Assembly: GCA_021730165.1 (NCBI GenBank)
Contig: CP072535.1
Coordinates: 575,798 to 639,797, forward strand
Reading direction: 5' to 3'
DNA from: Candidatus Vesicomyidisocius sp. Pext_18_S21
GTDB lineage: Bacteria > Pseudomonadota > Gammaproteobacteria > PS1 > Pseudothioglobaceae
DNA: 64,000 nucleotides
A program made the position numbers and the translations under genes. Each line of letters begins with the position of its first letter. The first letter of the stretch is position 1. The notes under the pieces are model-generated. The model was not told where the DNA came from. It was given only the letters and a program-made list of their open reading frames with translations, and searched no databases. Positions 9,683-19,222 of the stretch are shown here, one piece after another.

Positions 9683-10462
9683 ATGCTTTTATCTTACTTG
9701 GCAATAGTTTTGTATTTCGCTGCAACCTTTTTATTAATACGCTATTTTGTAATAAATGAAATCCAACACCAACAAACTATTTTCTTGTTGGTTAGTTTTG
9801 CCATAATTGTACAAGCGTTCACCTTTAGTCATTTTTGGAGTGATAAAGGAGTTATTTTTGGATTAGCAAATAGCGCTTCATTTGTTACTTGGTTAATTTC
9901 TGTTTTATTATTTTTGTCTTCCTTGTCTAAGCCTGTACACGTATTAGGAATATTGATTTATCCATTAGCAGCATTTACGTTAGCTTTTAGTATCGCCTTT
10001 CCAGATACAATAAACAAAGTTATCCCGATAAATATTGCTTTACATGTATTATTATCAATAACTGCTTATGCCTTATTAGCTCTAGCAGTATGCCAATCCG
10101 TATTGTTAAATATCCAAGAAAAGCATTTACACGCAAGAAAAATTAATAGTTTTATTAATAAACTTCCAGCACTACAAACTATTGAAGCGCTACTATTTCA
10201 AATCCTTAGAATTGGCTTTTATTTATTAACCTTGTCACTCCTTTCTGGTTTTATTTTTGTACAAGATATATTTTCTCAACACTTAATACATAAAACTACT
10301 CTTTCAATTATTGCATGGATTATTTTTGCCATACTCGTTTTTGGCAGAAAAGTTTTTGGTTGGCGTGGGAAACAAGTAATTACTAGCACGCAATTTGGTT
10401 TTGGTATTTTAGTTATTGCTTATTTTGGTTCTAAATTTGTTTTAGAAAGACTTTTAACTTAG
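9683..10462 (+). CDS. CcsA/HemX-like inner-membrane protein (YpjD type)
   Basis: A 259-residue polytopic membrane protein with about seven or eight hydrophobic helices, placed head-to-head with ffh. This is the usual position of the gammaproteobacterial ypjD gene, a member of the cytochrome c assembly (CcsA/ResC) superfamily. The C-terminal part carries WIIFAILVFGRKVFGWRGKQ, where family members keep a conserved H/W-x-x-x-x-GWRG element. The exact function of YpjD proteins is not established. It is distinct from the true haem-handling gene ccmC at 54 kb. The family call is by position and topology plus the GWRG element. Confidence 0.8.
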   Translation: MLLSYLAIVLYFAATFLLIRYFVINEIQHQQTIFLLVSFAIIVQAFTFSHFWSDKGVIFGLANSASFVTWLISVLLFLSSLSKPVHVLGILIYPLAAFTLAFSIAFPDTINKVIPINIALHVLLSITAYALLALAVCQSVLLNIQEKHLHARKINSFINKLPALQTIEALLFQILRIGFYLLTLSLLSGFIFVQDIFSQHLIHKTTLSIIAWIIFAILVFGRKVFGWRGKQVITSTQFGFGILVIAYFGSKFVLERLLT

Positions 10463-10884
10463 AATAATTTACTGTAACCAACAAGTCTAAGTTCAGTAGA
10501 AATAAACAATAAATTAACTTGATGTAACATTCAAAAAAGATCGATATAATGATCACTTGAGATAGTAGTATTTTATTACTTTTTAAAAATTATATTTAAA
10601 TAAGCCAATATAAAACATTATATTTTAGCAACCAGTTCATTGCATAATGACTTAACTCCACCAACCTTTAATACCATTACCATTTTATAATTTTTGTATA
10701 GCCTCCATAATTTCTATGTTATGTTTAAATTATTTAGCGGATAATTTAAATGGAATTAAACTAGAATGAAAAATTAATATGACAATTAGTTTAATGGATT
10801 GAGGAGAATTAATCCTAATTTATTATATCATTGTCAATTATTACAAAATGAGTAAAGTCATCATATATAATTATAAAGATATTA
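10463..10884. other. gap with no recognisable gene
   Basis: About 420 bp of AT-rich DNA between the convergent ends of the CcsA-like gene and lepA. Short open stretches exist on both strands: on the minus strand a 21-codon frame starting MVMVLKVGGVKSL near 10690, and on the plus strand a stretch with SIISMLCLNYLADNLNGIKLE. Neither can be matched to a family by eye. The usual lepA partner lepB is not here but at 23 kb. It is probably eroded coding DNA. Confidence 0.4.
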
Positions 10885-12672
10885 TCAATTAATATGCAAA
10901 ATAGCTAAGAATGCCTCCTTAGGAATGTACACCCTACCCACACTACGCATACGTTTTTTACCTTTATTTTGCTTATCAAGTAACTTTTTCTTGCGTGAAA
11001 CATCACCACCATAACATTTAGCAGTTACATTCTTTCTGAGTGCTTTCACATTTGAACGTGAAATAATTTTAGAGCCGATACAAGCTTGAATAGTAACATC
11101 AAACATTTGTCTTGGAATAATCTCTTTCATTCTTTCAACCAACTCGTTCCCTTTACGCACAGAATCATCTCGATGCATAATAAGTGCTAACGCATCTACT
11201 GGTTCTTGATTTATCATAACATCCAAACAAATTAAATCAGATTCTTGATAACGTTCAAAATGATAATCCATAGAAGCAAAACCTCTTGATACGGATTTTA
11301 ATCTGTCAAAAAAATCAAGCACCACTTCATTTAATGGTAATTCGTAGATAAGAGATACTTGCCTACTCATATAGATGATATCTTTTTGTATACCACGCTT
11401 TTCAATACACAAATTCATTACCGCCCCCACATATTTACTAATCACTAGAATTTTTGCTGTAATAATCGGCTCTCTAAATTTATAAATACTTTGATTAGTT
11501 GGCATTTTTGATAGGCTATCTATTCTATGAATAATACCATTAGTATCAAGAATTTCATAAATAACAGTAGGTGCAGTGATAATTAAATCAAGATCGTACT
11601 CACGTTCTAGACGCTCTTGAACAATCTCCATATGTAATAAGCCTAAAAATCCAATACGAAAGCCAAAACCTAGTACGTTTGAATTTTCAGGTTCGTATTG
11701 TAAAGCAGCATCATTTAGACGAAGCTTTGCCAAAGCATCACGAAATTTCTCATAATCTTTACCAGAAATTGGAAAAATACCTGCAAATACACAAGGTTTA
11801 ACTGGTTTAAACCCCTCTAAAGACTCTGATACAGGATTTTTAGCACTGGTAATCGTATCCCCTACTGGAGCGCCATCAATATTTTTAATATTAGCAATTA
11901 AAAATCCAACTTCTCCTGCTTTTAAACTATTTATTTTTTTACGTTTTGGAGTAAACACTCCCACTTCATCAACAATGTATTCCTCTCCATTTGATAAAAT
12001 TTTTATTTTAGTTTTAGTTCTAATTTCACCATCAATCATACGGATTAAAGATACTACGCCTAAATAACTATCAAACCAAGAGTCAATAATCAAAGCCTTA
12101 ATCGGTGCGTTAATATTGCCTTTTGGAGTGGGAATTTTTTCTACAATTTGTTCTAAAATATCTTCAATACCAATACCTAATTTAGCACTAGCATGAACCA
12201 TATCATGCGCTTCAACACCGATAATATCTTCAATTTCATCCATTACACGTTTAGGATCTGCTGCTGGAAGGTCAATCTTATTAAGCACAGATACAACTTG
12301 TAAACCTTGTTCTAATGCAGTATAGCAATTTGCAACTGTTTGTGCTTCCACTCCTTGTGATGCATCAACAATCAATAAAGCTCCTTCACAAGCAGAAAGT
12401 GAACGCGATACTTCATAAGAAAAATCCACATGACCAGGCGTGTCAATAAAATTTAATTGATAAGTTTCGCCATTTTTAGCATGGTAATCAAGCGTAACAC
12501 TTTGCGATTTAATAGTAATACCTCGTTCTTTTTCAATATCCATAGAATCTAACACTTGAGATGACATTTCCCGATCAGTTAAACCGCCACAAAACTGAAT
12601 AAAGCGGTCAGCAATGGTTGATTTTCCATGGTCAATATGGGCAATAATTGAAAAATTACGAATGTTTTTCAT
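10885..12672 (-). CDS. lepA: elongation factor 4 (LepA)
   Basis: LepA is a translational GTPase related to EF-G that acts on stalled or initiating ribosomes. The 595-residue protein is full length: G1 AHIDHGKST near residue 10, G2/G3 [11 protein letters not shown] and DTPGHVDF, G4 NKIDLP, followed by the EF-G-like domains and the LepA-specific C-terminal domain with [18 protein letters not shown] and KKRMRSVG. A 40-bp gap separates it from the divergent bcp gene. In many relatives lepA is followed by lepB; here lepB lies 12 kb away. Confidence 0.97.
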   Translation of the reverse strand: MKNIRNFSIIAHIDHGKSTIADRFIQFCGGLTDREMSSQVLDSMDIEKERGITIKSQSVTLDYHAKNGETYQLNFIDTPGHVDFSYEVSRSLSACEGALLIVDASQGVEAQTVANCYTALEQGLQVVSVLNKIDLPAADPKRVMDEIEDIIGVEAHDMVHASAKLGIGIEDILEQIVEKIPTPKGNINAPIKALIIDSWFDSYLGVVSLIRMIDGEIRTKTKIKILSNGEEYIVDEVGVFTPKRKKINSLKAGEVGFLIANIKNIDGAPVGDTITSAKNPVSESLEGFKPVKPCVFAGIFPISGKDYEKFRDALAKLRLNDAALQYEPENSNVLGFGFRIGFLGLLHMEIVQERLEREYDLDLIITAPTVIYEILDTNGIIHRIDSLSKMPTNQSIYKFREPIITAKILVISKYVGAVMNLCIEKRGIQKDIIYMSRQVSLIYELPLNEVVLDFFDRLKSVSRGFASMDYHFERYQESDLICLDVMINQEPVDALALIMHRDDSVRKGNELVERMKEIIPRQMFDVTIQACIGSKIISRSNVKALRKNVTAKCYGGDVSRKKKLLDKQNKGKKRMRSVGRVYIPKEAFLAILHIN

Positions 12673-12712
12673 ATGATAAAATAGATCTTTTTAAGCACAT
12701 TATTATACAGTC

Positions 12713-13162
12713 ATGAATAAAGTTCAAGCAATTACCTGTACTGCTACAAGCAATTTAAAAATAAGTATTCCTGATGCTAAAGGGCGTAATATTGTATTAT
12801 ATTTTTATCCTAAAGACTCCACTCCAGGATGTACTACTGAAGGACAAAATTTTAGAGATAAACATCAAGCATTTTTAGATACTAATACAGTAATTTATGG
12901 TGTATCAAAAGATGATTTAACTAAACATGAAAAATTTAAAGCTAAGCAAAATTTTCCTTTTGAATTAATTGTTGATATTAAAGGCACTTTATGCGAATTA
13001 TTTAACGTTTGGCAACTTAAAAAGTTTATAGGTCGTGAATATATGGGTATTGTTCGCTCTACTTTTTTAATTGATGCTAATGGTAATATCCTTAAACATT
13101 GGGATAAAGTTAAAGTTAAAGGTCATGTTGAAGAAGTTTTAATTTTTACCCAGGCATTATGA
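12713..13162 (+). CDS. bcp: thiol peroxidase, Bcp/PrxQ family
   Basis: PrxQ-type peroxiredoxins reduce hydroperoxides in the cytoplasm. The 149-residue protein shows YPKDSTPGCTTEGQNFRD with the peroxidatic cysteine at about residue 40. The resolving cysteine that sits five residues later in E. coli Bcp is absent (GQ there). A cysteine at about 94 (GTLCELFNVW) could act instead, as in other PrxQ subgroups, or the enzyme may be a one-cysteine type. Its last codons overlap the start of ubiG by four bases, so the two are translationally coupled. Confidence 0.9.
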   Translation: MNKVQAITCTATSNLKISIPDAKGRNIVLYFYPKDSTPGCTTEGQNFRDKHQAFLDTNTVIYGVSKDDLTKHEKFKAKQNFPFELIVDIKGTLCELFNVWQLKKFIGREYMGIVRSTFLIDANGNILKHWDKVKVKGHVEEVLIFTQAL

Positions 13163-13872
13163 ACAACATAGATTTTAACGAAGTTAATAAATTCGCTACT
13201 ATGGCATCATATTGGTGGGATAAAAACTCTAAATTTAAACCCCTACATGATATTAATCCACTCAGACTAAATTACATCAAACAGCAGTATAATAACCCTC
13301 TCAAGGATAAACATATCCTTGATATTGGTTGTGGAGGTGGTATATTAACAGAATCTTTTGCTTTAGAGGGTGCAGTTGTAACAGGCATTGATATGGCAGA
13401 AGAGAGCTTAGCAGTTGCTAAGTTACACTTACTTGAATCAGGCTTAAAAGTAGATTATCAAAAAATTTATGTAGAAAAATTTGCTAGACAACACACTAAG
13501 AAATTTGATATTATTACCTGTTTAGAAATGCTAGAACATGTACCATATCCAGGCTCAATTATTAAAGCTTGTGGTGAATTAATTAAACCTGGCGGACAAG
13601 TATTCTTTTCGACTATCAACCGCAATGCTAAATCCTATTTATTTGCCATTATCGGTGCAGAATACATCCTAAAGCTCTTACCTAAAGGCACACATAACTG
13701 GGATAAATTTATTCAACCTAGCGAGATAGACAAATGGGCAAGAGCATCGTCCCTATCTCTTAAAGGAATGACTGGGATAGTCTACAACCCCATTACAAAA
13801 ACATACAAACTTAAAGAAGATGTGAGTGTAAATTATTTATCTTTTTATCAAAAATCAAGAAATAAACTATAA
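13159..13872 (+). CDS. ubiG: ubiquinone biosynthesis O-methyltransferase UbiG
   Basis: UbiG carries out the two O-methylations of ubiquinone synthesis using S-adenosylmethionine. The 237-residue protein has the N-terminal WWD element (ASYWWDKNSKFKPLHDINP), SAM motif I DIGCGGGILTE near 53-63, and the UbiG-typical CLEMLEHVPYPGSII and STINRNAKSYL. It matches the family length. It begins inside the bcp gene and is followed by a small secreted protein gene. Ubiquinone synthesis fits an aerobic respiratory symbiont. Confidence 0.95.
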   Translation: MNNIDFNEVNKFATMASYWWDKNSKFKPLHDINPLRLNYIKQQYNNPLKDKHILDIGCGGGILTESFALEGAVVTGIDMAEESLAVAKLHLLESGLKVDYQKIYVEKFARQHTKKFDIITCLEMLEHVPYPGSIIKACGELIKPGGQVFFSTINRNAKSYLFAIIGAEYILKLLPKGTHNWDKFIQPSEIDKWARASSLSLKGMTGIVYNPITKTYKLKEDVSVNYLSFYQKSRNKL

Positions 13873-13892
13873 AAACTACAGGTAACTAAAAA

Positions 13893-14198
13893 ATGAAAAT
13901 AATACTCACTCTTCTATTTCTTACGAGTAATTTTAGTGCGTTATCCCTCTCACCCAATGAAATGCTGGTAATTGTTGGCGCAGTTAAATACTACAATGAA
14001 AACTGTTCAGGATTGAATTCATCAGGATTTCAACGAATGAACAAAGGATTAAAACGCTTTAAAATGAATAAAATCCCTATTTCTATACTGGAACAACAAT
14101 TACTAGCGATATCTAGCTATCAAACAGCAGAAAAATTTGGTTGCATTGGGACTAAGAATGAAGCTTATAAAGCAGGGTTTGGTCAATATATAAATTAA
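13893..14198 (+). CDS. small predicted periplasmic protein, unknown
   Basis: A 101-residue frame with a convincing signal peptide (KIILTLLFLTSNFSALS) followed by a short polar domain with two cysteines (NENCSGLNS and KFGCIGTK) that could form one disulfide. It lies 20 bp after ubiG on the same strand, and its stop overlaps the stop of the convergent acpS gene by four bases. I do not recognise the family. Its survival in a shrinking genome, with clean codons and tight packing, suggests a real gene. Confidence 0.6.
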   Translation: MKIILTLLFLTSNFSALSLSPNEMLVIVGAVKYYNENCSGLNSSGFQRMNKGLKRFKMNKIPISILEQQLLAISSYQTAEKFGCIGTKNEAYKAGFGQYIN

Positions 14199-14578
14199 TT
14201 TTCTGTTTCTAAAATTACAAATGCCATAGCATTAAACTTTTCATCTGACAAACTAAGATGTGCCTTTTTAATATTTTTATCCACTAAATACACACACAAT
14301 TTTGCACTAAAAATAAAATAAGGACTACCCTGTTTATTATTACGAATAGTTAAATCTTGAAAACTGATAATTTTGCCAATACCTATACCCAAAGCTTTTG
14401 AAAAAGCTTCTTTAGCGGAAAAACGCTTAGCACAATAAGTGCTACTATCGCCTTTTTTATCAAACAAAACTTGTTCATATTCAGATAGTATACGTTTAAC
14501 AAAACCTTCTTTATTTTTGCTTAATATACGTTCAATACGTTCAATATTGACAATATCAACCCCCACACCATAAATCAT
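14195..14578 (-). CDS. acpS: holo-[acyl-carrier-protein] synthase
   Basis: AcpS transfers 4'-phosphopantetheine from CoA to apo-acyl carrier protein. The 127-residue protein has the N-terminal [13 protein letters not shown] with the metal-binding aspartate, and the central [13 protein letters not shown] with the conserved KEA. It overlaps the upstream pdxJ by four bases (ATGA), the usual pdxJ-acpS pairing of gammaproteobacteria, and ends convergently against a small secreted protein gene. Confidence 0.95.
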   Translation of the reverse strand: MIYGVGVDIVNIERIERILSKNKEGFVKRILSEYEQVLFDKKGDSSTYCAKRFSAKEAFSKALGIGIGKIISFQDLTIRNNKQGSPYFIFSAKLCVYLVDKNIKKAHLSLSDEKFNAMAFVILETEN

Positions 14579-15300
14579 TGTCTTGCATTAATCATTAAAT
14601 TTTTCATCTCTTGGATTGCAGTTCTAAGCCCCACAAATACTGCTCTGGAAATAATTGAGTGACCAATATTAAGCTCAACAATTTCAGCTAATTTAGCAAT
14701 ATTAGTCGTATTTCCTAAGGTTAATCCATGTCCTGCATTGACTTGTAAACCAATTGAACTTGCATAGGTTGCCATAATTTTAATTTTTTCAAGTTCTGTT
14801 AATTGTGTCTCATTAGTTGCATTAGCATAATGACCAGTATGGAGTTCAACTACATCTGCACCACACTGTTTAGCTGCATCAATTTGATCTTTTTGTGCAT
14901 CAATAAATAAAGAAACAATAATATTTGACATTTTAAGTTGAATGCAAATATCACGCATTTTAGAAATTTGAGATGTTACGTTTAGTCCACCTTCAGTAGT
15001 CAATTCCTCGCGTTTTTCTGGTACCAGACAACAATATTGAGGTTTAATTTTACTAGCAATGGTGATCATTTCATCCGTTGCTGCCATTTCCAAGTTCATT
15101 TTTGTAGTTAACTTATCACGCAAAATTTCAACATCAGCATCTTGAATATGGCGCCTATCCTCTCGTAAATGTAGAGTAATACTATCTGCACCTGATTTTT
15201 CACATAATAAAGCAGCCTCTACCAATGAAGGATAATTAGTACCTCTAACTTGCCTAATAGTAGCAATATGATCAATGTTAATACCTAAATAAATACCCAT
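14575..15300 (-). CDS. pdxJ: pyridoxine 5'-phosphate synthase
   Basis: PdxJ condenses 3-amino-2-oxopropyl phosphate with deoxyxylulose 5-phosphate to make vitamin B6 phosphate. The 241-residue protein shows [27 protein letters not shown], the [16 protein letters not shown] motif and VNAGHGL, all typical. It sits between a recO relic and acpS, keeping the ancestral order rnc-era-recO-pdxJ-acpS. SerC in this window (29.8-30.8 kb) supplies the aminotransferase step of the same B6 route. Confidence 0.96.
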   Translation of the reverse strand: MGIYLGINIDHIATIRQVRGTNYPSLVEAALLCEKSGADSITLHLREDRRHIQDADVEILRDKLTTKMNLEMAATDEMITIASKIKPQYCCLVPEKREELTTEGGLNVTSQISKMRDICIQLKMSNIIVSLFIDAQKDQIDAAKQCGADVVELHTGHYANATNETQLTELEKIKIMATYASSIGLQVNAGHGLTLGNTTNIAKLAEIVELNIGHSIISRAVFVGLRTAIQEMKNLMINARQ

Positions 15301-15313
15301 TGTTTGTTATGGT

Positions 15314-15704
15314 TTAATAAAAATAAAGACCTACTTTTAAGGATTTATCGCCTAAAAGTGAATGTAATAGTTGTTTATTGAAATCATGATAAATTTTTAT
15401 TAATAAGTGCTAAATCACTTTCTTAATATTTTACCAAAAGATTTAGGTATAAATTCTACTTTAGGTTGATATTAATCATAATTATTTAAGTTAATTCTAT
15501 TACTAGTTAATATCAATTAACCAATGTATTATCACTTTTAATACACTATTTTCTTACAAATAGAATACTTAAATATTAAAACATTTGAATATGGGGTTGT
15601 TAATCCTTTCAACCTCTCTGTCAACTAAGCGAAAAATTTACCAAAATTACAGGAAAAATCAAGTAGTAATGATAGATCAGAAAAACAGTAGTGCTAATTC
15701 AACT
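15314..15704 (-). pseudogene. recO: decayed recO (DNA repair protein RecO)
   Basis: RecO loads RecA with RecF and RecR in gap repair. Between era and pdxJ, exactly where recO normally lies, the minus strand still reads fragments of the protein. Near 15690-15590: SDLSLLLDFSCNFGKFFA, then stop, TERLKGLTTPYSNVL, matching the N-terminal OB-fold. At the 3' end, 15314-15370: LLHSLLGDKSLKVGLYFY then TAA, matching the RecO C-terminus (LG-K-LKSR). About 390 bp remain of a usual 700, with stops and frame changes. Both matching ends plus the position make the call strong. Confidence 0.82.
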
Positions 15705-16619
15705 TTAGTCATACCCTAATGAAGCCAGTGCACGCTTATCATCAGACCATCCTTGTTTAACTTTAACCATAAGTTTGAGGAATACCTTTCTATTTAAAAA
15801 TCCCTCAATGCTTTTTCGTGCCTCAGTACCAATCAATTTTAGCATTGCACCTTTATTGCCAATAACAATATTTTTTTGTGAAGGTTTATCAACAAAAATA
15901 TGGGAGGCAATTCGTTGTAAATTCATATCTTGTTCAAACTGTTCAATTTCAACGGTTAAATCATAAGGCAATTCGTCTTTTAAATGGCGCATAAGTTTTT
16001 CTCGAATAAATTCAGCAACAATAAATTTTTCACTTCTGTCGGTTATATAATCAGCATCAAAAATAAGAGTTTGTTTTGGTAAATATTGCAAAACTAATTC
16101 ACGCAATACACAAATATCATTTTTTTTAAATGCTGACAAGGGAAATAAATCTGTTGGTTGATATTTTTGAAAAATTTTATTCAAAAATGGTAATACCTCT
16201 TGCGTGGACTTAAGTTTGTCAATTTTATTAATACATAAAATAACTGGAACATCTATCTGAGTAATATGTTCTAAAACTCTCAAGTCTTCTTTGGTCCATT
16301 TACCTACTTCTATTAACCATAAAATAATATCAACATCCATTATAGCTAAACTGCTCACTCTATTCATATAAGAATTAATGGCTTTATAGTTGCCCATATG
16401 AATTCCTGGTGTATCCACAAATACCATTTGATAATCATCAGTTGTATCAATAGCATGAATTCGATGTCGTGTGGTTTGTGGACGGTGTGAAGTAATAGAT
16501 AATTTACGCCCAATTAATTCATTAATAAGTGTAGATTTACCAACATTAGGTCTCCCAACAACCCCAATAAAACCTGACTTAAAGTTTGATTTAACAATTT
16601 TTTTGTTTATTTTAATCAT
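15705..16619 (-). CDS. era: GTPase Era
   Basis: Era is an essential GTPase that binds 16S rRNA and assists 30S subunit assembly. I chose the ATG at 16619, which overlaps the rnc stop (ATGA) and gives 304 residues, close to E. coli Era (301). GTP motifs are GRPNVGKSTL, DTPGIH and NKIDKL; the C-terminal KH domain carries VIGNKGAMLKLIG near 255-270. An upstream in-frame start inside rnc would add 12 residues but is unlikely. The rnc-era pair is conserved; recO, which should follow, is a relic. Confidence 0.96.
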   Translation of the reverse strand: MIKINKKIVKSNFKSGFIGVVGRPNVGKSTLINELIGRKLSITSHRPQTTRHRIHAIDTTDDYQMVFVDTPGIHMGNYKAINSYMNRVSSLAIMDVDIILWLIEVGKWTKEDLRVLEHITQIDVPVILCINKIDKLKSTQEVLPFLNKIFQKYQPTDLFPLSAFKKNDICVLRELVLQYLPKQTLIFDADYITDRSEKFIVAEFIREKLMRHLKDELPYDLTVEIEQFEQDMNLQRIASHIFVDKPSQKNIVIGNKGAMLKLIGTEARKSIEGFLNRKVFLKLMVKVKQGWSDDKRALASLGYD

Positions 16620-17281
16620 GATTTTTTTAATTTCTTTAATAAGATTTGTGCACAAAATTGTTCTGCTTTTTTAATACTTTTAGCAGATTGCTTAACTTGT
16701 AGTTTTTGGTCTTCTAAAAAACAATTTACAATAAATATTGCATTATGATCTTTTCCTGTTGTATCAGTTAGTTCGTATTTTGGTAAAATATTACCACGTT
16801 TCTGTAGATATTCTTGTAATTGTGTCTTTGAATCTTTTAACGAATCATCTGGACTGATATTATTTAGTAAAACTTTAAAAAGACCTAAGATAACCGTATT
16901 AGTGGTTTCAAAATTTGAATCCAATAACACTGCACCAAATATTGCTTCTACAGTATCTGCTTGAATAGATTCACGCCTATAACCACCACTCTTTAACTCG
17001 CCAGAACCTAAAATCAAATTGTTTGATAGTTCTAATACAGTACCTAACTGTACCAAGGTTTGACCTCTAATTAAGTGTGACCTTAATCGAGAAAGTTTTC
17101 CTTCGTCAACACAAGGAAAACGCTGATAAAGTTCTTTTGAGATTGATATACCTAAAATACTATCACCTAAAAATTCTAAACGTTCATTATTGTTTCTTCC
17201 CATAGAACGGTGTGTTAATGCAAGTTTTAATAGAGACAAGTCTTTAAATTGATAATTAATTTTTTTTTGTAATTTTTTCAT
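16616..17281 (-). CDS. rnc: ribonuclease III
   Basis: RNase III cleaves double-stranded RNA and matures rRNA precursors. The 221-residue protein has the signature NERLEFLGDSILG with catalytic acidic residues, a second site ADTVEAIFGAV, and a C-terminal double-stranded RNA-binding domain (about 150-221, with KTQLQEYLQKRG). It overlaps era by four bases. It is head-to-head with the Cas6-like gene at 17352 across a gap of about 70 bp, so two RNA endonuclease genes are divergently arranged. Confidence 0.96.
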   Translation of the reverse strand: MKKLQKKINYQFKDLSLLKLALTHRSMGRNNNERLEFLGDSILGISISKELYQRFPCVDEGKLSRLRSHLIRGQTLVQLGTVLELSNNLILGSGELKSGGYRRESIQADTVEAIFGAVLLDSNFETTNTVILGLFKVLLNNISPDDSLKDSKTQLQEYLQKRGNILPKYELTDTTGKDHNAIFIVNCFLEDQKLQVKQSAKSIKKAEQFCAQILLKKLKKS

Positions 17282-17351
17282 TACTTTGTATTAGGTTTTA
17301 TAAACGAGTAATGTGTTTATAATATATTCTGATTATAACTTAAGATTTTTT

Positions 17352-18014
17352 ATGTTTTGGCAAGAAGAAGCTAAAAAAGAACATTTTACGCTGCCTGAAA
17401 CCATACAAGATGTAGTGTTTAATATCTTCTCTAATATTTTACCTATTGATCATAGTTTTTTACTAGAACAAGCGCTACTTAAACACTTACCATGGCTTAA
17501 TGAGGTAGATGCTGGTATCTTTAATATCAGTGTGGCTGATGGTAATGGTTGGGTGCAGAATCATAAAAACGGATTCTATTACCCTTCTAAACGCTCAAAA
17601 CTAATTATTAGATTGCCAAAAAATAAACTTAATGAAACAAAACAGCTACTTGGTAAAACGCTATATTTAGATAAATATAAAATAAAAATTATCAAATTTT
17701 TAAAACCTAAATTACTTAGTGATATACCTATACTATTTGCAAAAAAAATTGTCTGTAATGAAACAATGAGTGAAAATGATTTCTTACAAACTGCTTTTGA
17801 ACAATTAAAAACACTTGATATTTCTGTTAAGAAAATGATATCTGGTCTTAAAAATCACATTAAAACTGATACTCAGATTATTCATACCCGTTCTCTAATG
17901 GTGGCTGATCTAAAAAAATATGAATCAATAACACTACAAGAAAAAGGCCTTGGTAATTATCGATTATTAGGCTGTGGCTTATTTATTCCCCATAAAGATA
18001 TCACAAGCATATAA
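17352..18014 (+). CDS. orphan Cas6/Cmx6-like CRISPR RNA endonuclease family protein
   Basis: The 220-residue product resembles the Cas6/Cmx6 family named for the Myxococcus type I CRISPR system. Shared features as I recall them are the N-terminal MFWQEE, an early LPIDHSFLLEQAL block, GNGWVQ, the SKRSKLIIRLPK strand, TRSLMVADL and a C-terminal glycine-rich end GLGNYRLLGCGLFIPHK, the G-rich loop typical of RAMP-fold Cas6 proteins. I chose the ATG at 17352; an upstream in-frame start adds 13 residues that are less conserved in character. No other cas gene and no CRISPR array is visible, so it is an orphan. It faces rnc. Possible roles are processing of another RNA, or crRNA processing for an array elsewhere. 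The frame is clean, so it is probably under selection. Confidence 0.72.
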   Translation: MFWQEEAKKEHFTLPETIQDVVFNIFSNILPIDHSFLLEQALLKHLPWLNEVDAGIFNISVADGNGWVQNHKNGFYYPSKRSKLIIRLPKNKLNETKQLLGKTLYLDKYKIKIIKFLKPKLLSDIPILFAKKIVCNETMSENDFLQTAFEQLKTLDISVKKMISGLKNHIKTDTQIIHTRSLMVADLKKYESITLQEKGLGNYRLLGCGLFIPHKDITSI

Positions 18015-18113
18015 CTTTCAATAAAAGCATTGTTAGTAATAATAGTTAAACTTTTAAACCCAAGATAATTTTCTAGGTTTCAAGATGATTGATAAAGTTT
18101 ATATTTACTTTAA

Positions 18114-18257
18114 AGTTTATTTTATAAATTCTTTGAAGATTTAAAAAAGGAGATAGAGAATAATAATTATGTAATAATTTACTTTCATAAAGATGGTTAT
18201 TATTATTGTAATAAATTAATTAAAAATAACTTTTACAACATATTTTTATATTACTAA
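18114..18257 (+). pseudogene. relic of a thioredoxin-fold protein
   Basis: An open stretch of 47 codons reads FEDLKKEIENNNYVIIYFHK, then DGYYYCNKLIKNNF, ending at TAA 18255-18257. This resembles SoxW-like or other small periplasmic thioredoxins, whose active site here would be DGCxYCNKL. The first active-site cysteine appears changed to tyrosine (TGT to TAT), and no start codon, signal peptide or C-terminal half remains. The rest of the gap 18015-18427 between the Cas6-like gene and thyA shows no other feature. Confidence 0.6.
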
Positions 18258-18427
18258 ATTATAAAAAATTTAACGTTATTAGAAAAAAATATGCTAAATA
18301 AAATAGACTTAACTGATTAGTAATACAAAAAAATAATTCTCGACTCTAATAAAAGTATAATTCATCATCCCTTCTTATATTTATAAATTTAGTATACAAA
18401 ATATTACAATATATATTTATGAATGAT

Positions 18428-19222
18428 TTAGATTGCAACTGGTGCTTTAATAGGTGCATCAAATATATAATTTATAAACTCAAAGTCCTCAAAACTATAA
18501 TCAAAAATACTCTCAGGCTTACACTTAATTTTAAGTTTTGCTAGTGCTTTTGGAGTACGAGATAATTGTATTTCTACTTGTTTATAATGATTGGAATAAA
18601 TATGGCAATCACCACCACTCCAGATAAAATCACCTACTTCTAGATCACACTGCTGCGCCATCATATGAGTTAGTAATGAATATGAAGCAATATTGAATGG
18701 CACACCAAGAAAAATATCTGCACTTCTTTGGTACAACTGACAAGATAGCTTTCCATCAGCTACATAAAACTGAAAAAATACGTGGCAAGGTGGTAATGCC
18801 ATATTTTCTAACTCGCCAACATTCCAAGCTGAAACAATAATTCTACGAGAATTTGGTGTATTTTTAATTTGCTCTACCGCTTTTGAAATCTGGTCAATAC
18901 TTTTGTCTTTAGTATTTTTCCAATAACGCCATTGTGTACCATAAATTGGGCCTAAATCTCCATTTTCATCTGCCCATTCATTCCAAATTCTAACTCCATT
19001 ATCTTGTAAATATTTAATATTAGTATCACCATTAAGAAACCACAATAACTCGTATACAACTGAAGGCAAATGTACGTGCTTAGTTGTAACAAGTGGAAAA
19101 CCCTTGGATAAATCAAAACGCATTTGATATCCGAACATACTAGTTGTTCCTGTATTCGTTCTATCAGTCTTATATACTCCAATATTTTTAACTATCTTTA
19201 GAAAATCTAAGTACTGTTTCAC
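18428..19222 (-). CDS. thyA: thymidylate synthase
   Basis: ThyA methylates dUMP to dTMP using methylene-tetrahydrofolate. The 264-residue protein has exactly the E. coli length. Catalytic Cys146 is in [12 protein letters not shown], followed by the conserved [17 protein letters not shown] and [11 protein letters not shown]. It overlaps the upstream lgt stop by four bases, the common gammaproteobacterial lgt-thyA pair. The very AT-rich gap downstream contains only a thioredoxin relic. Confidence 0.97.
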   Translation of the reverse strand: MKQYLDFLKIVKNIGVYKTDRTNTGTTSMFGYQMRFDLSKGFPLVTTKHVHLPSVVYELLWFLNGDTNIKYLQDNGVRIWNEWADENGDLGPIYGTQWRYWKNTKDKSIDQISKAVEQIKNTPNSRRIIVSAWNVGELENMALPPCHVFFQFYVADGKLSCQLYQRSADIFLGVPFNIASYSLLTHMMAQQCDLEVGDFIWSGGDCHIYSNHYKQVEIQLSRTPKALAKLKIKCKPESIFDYSFEDFEFINYIFDAPIKAPVAI

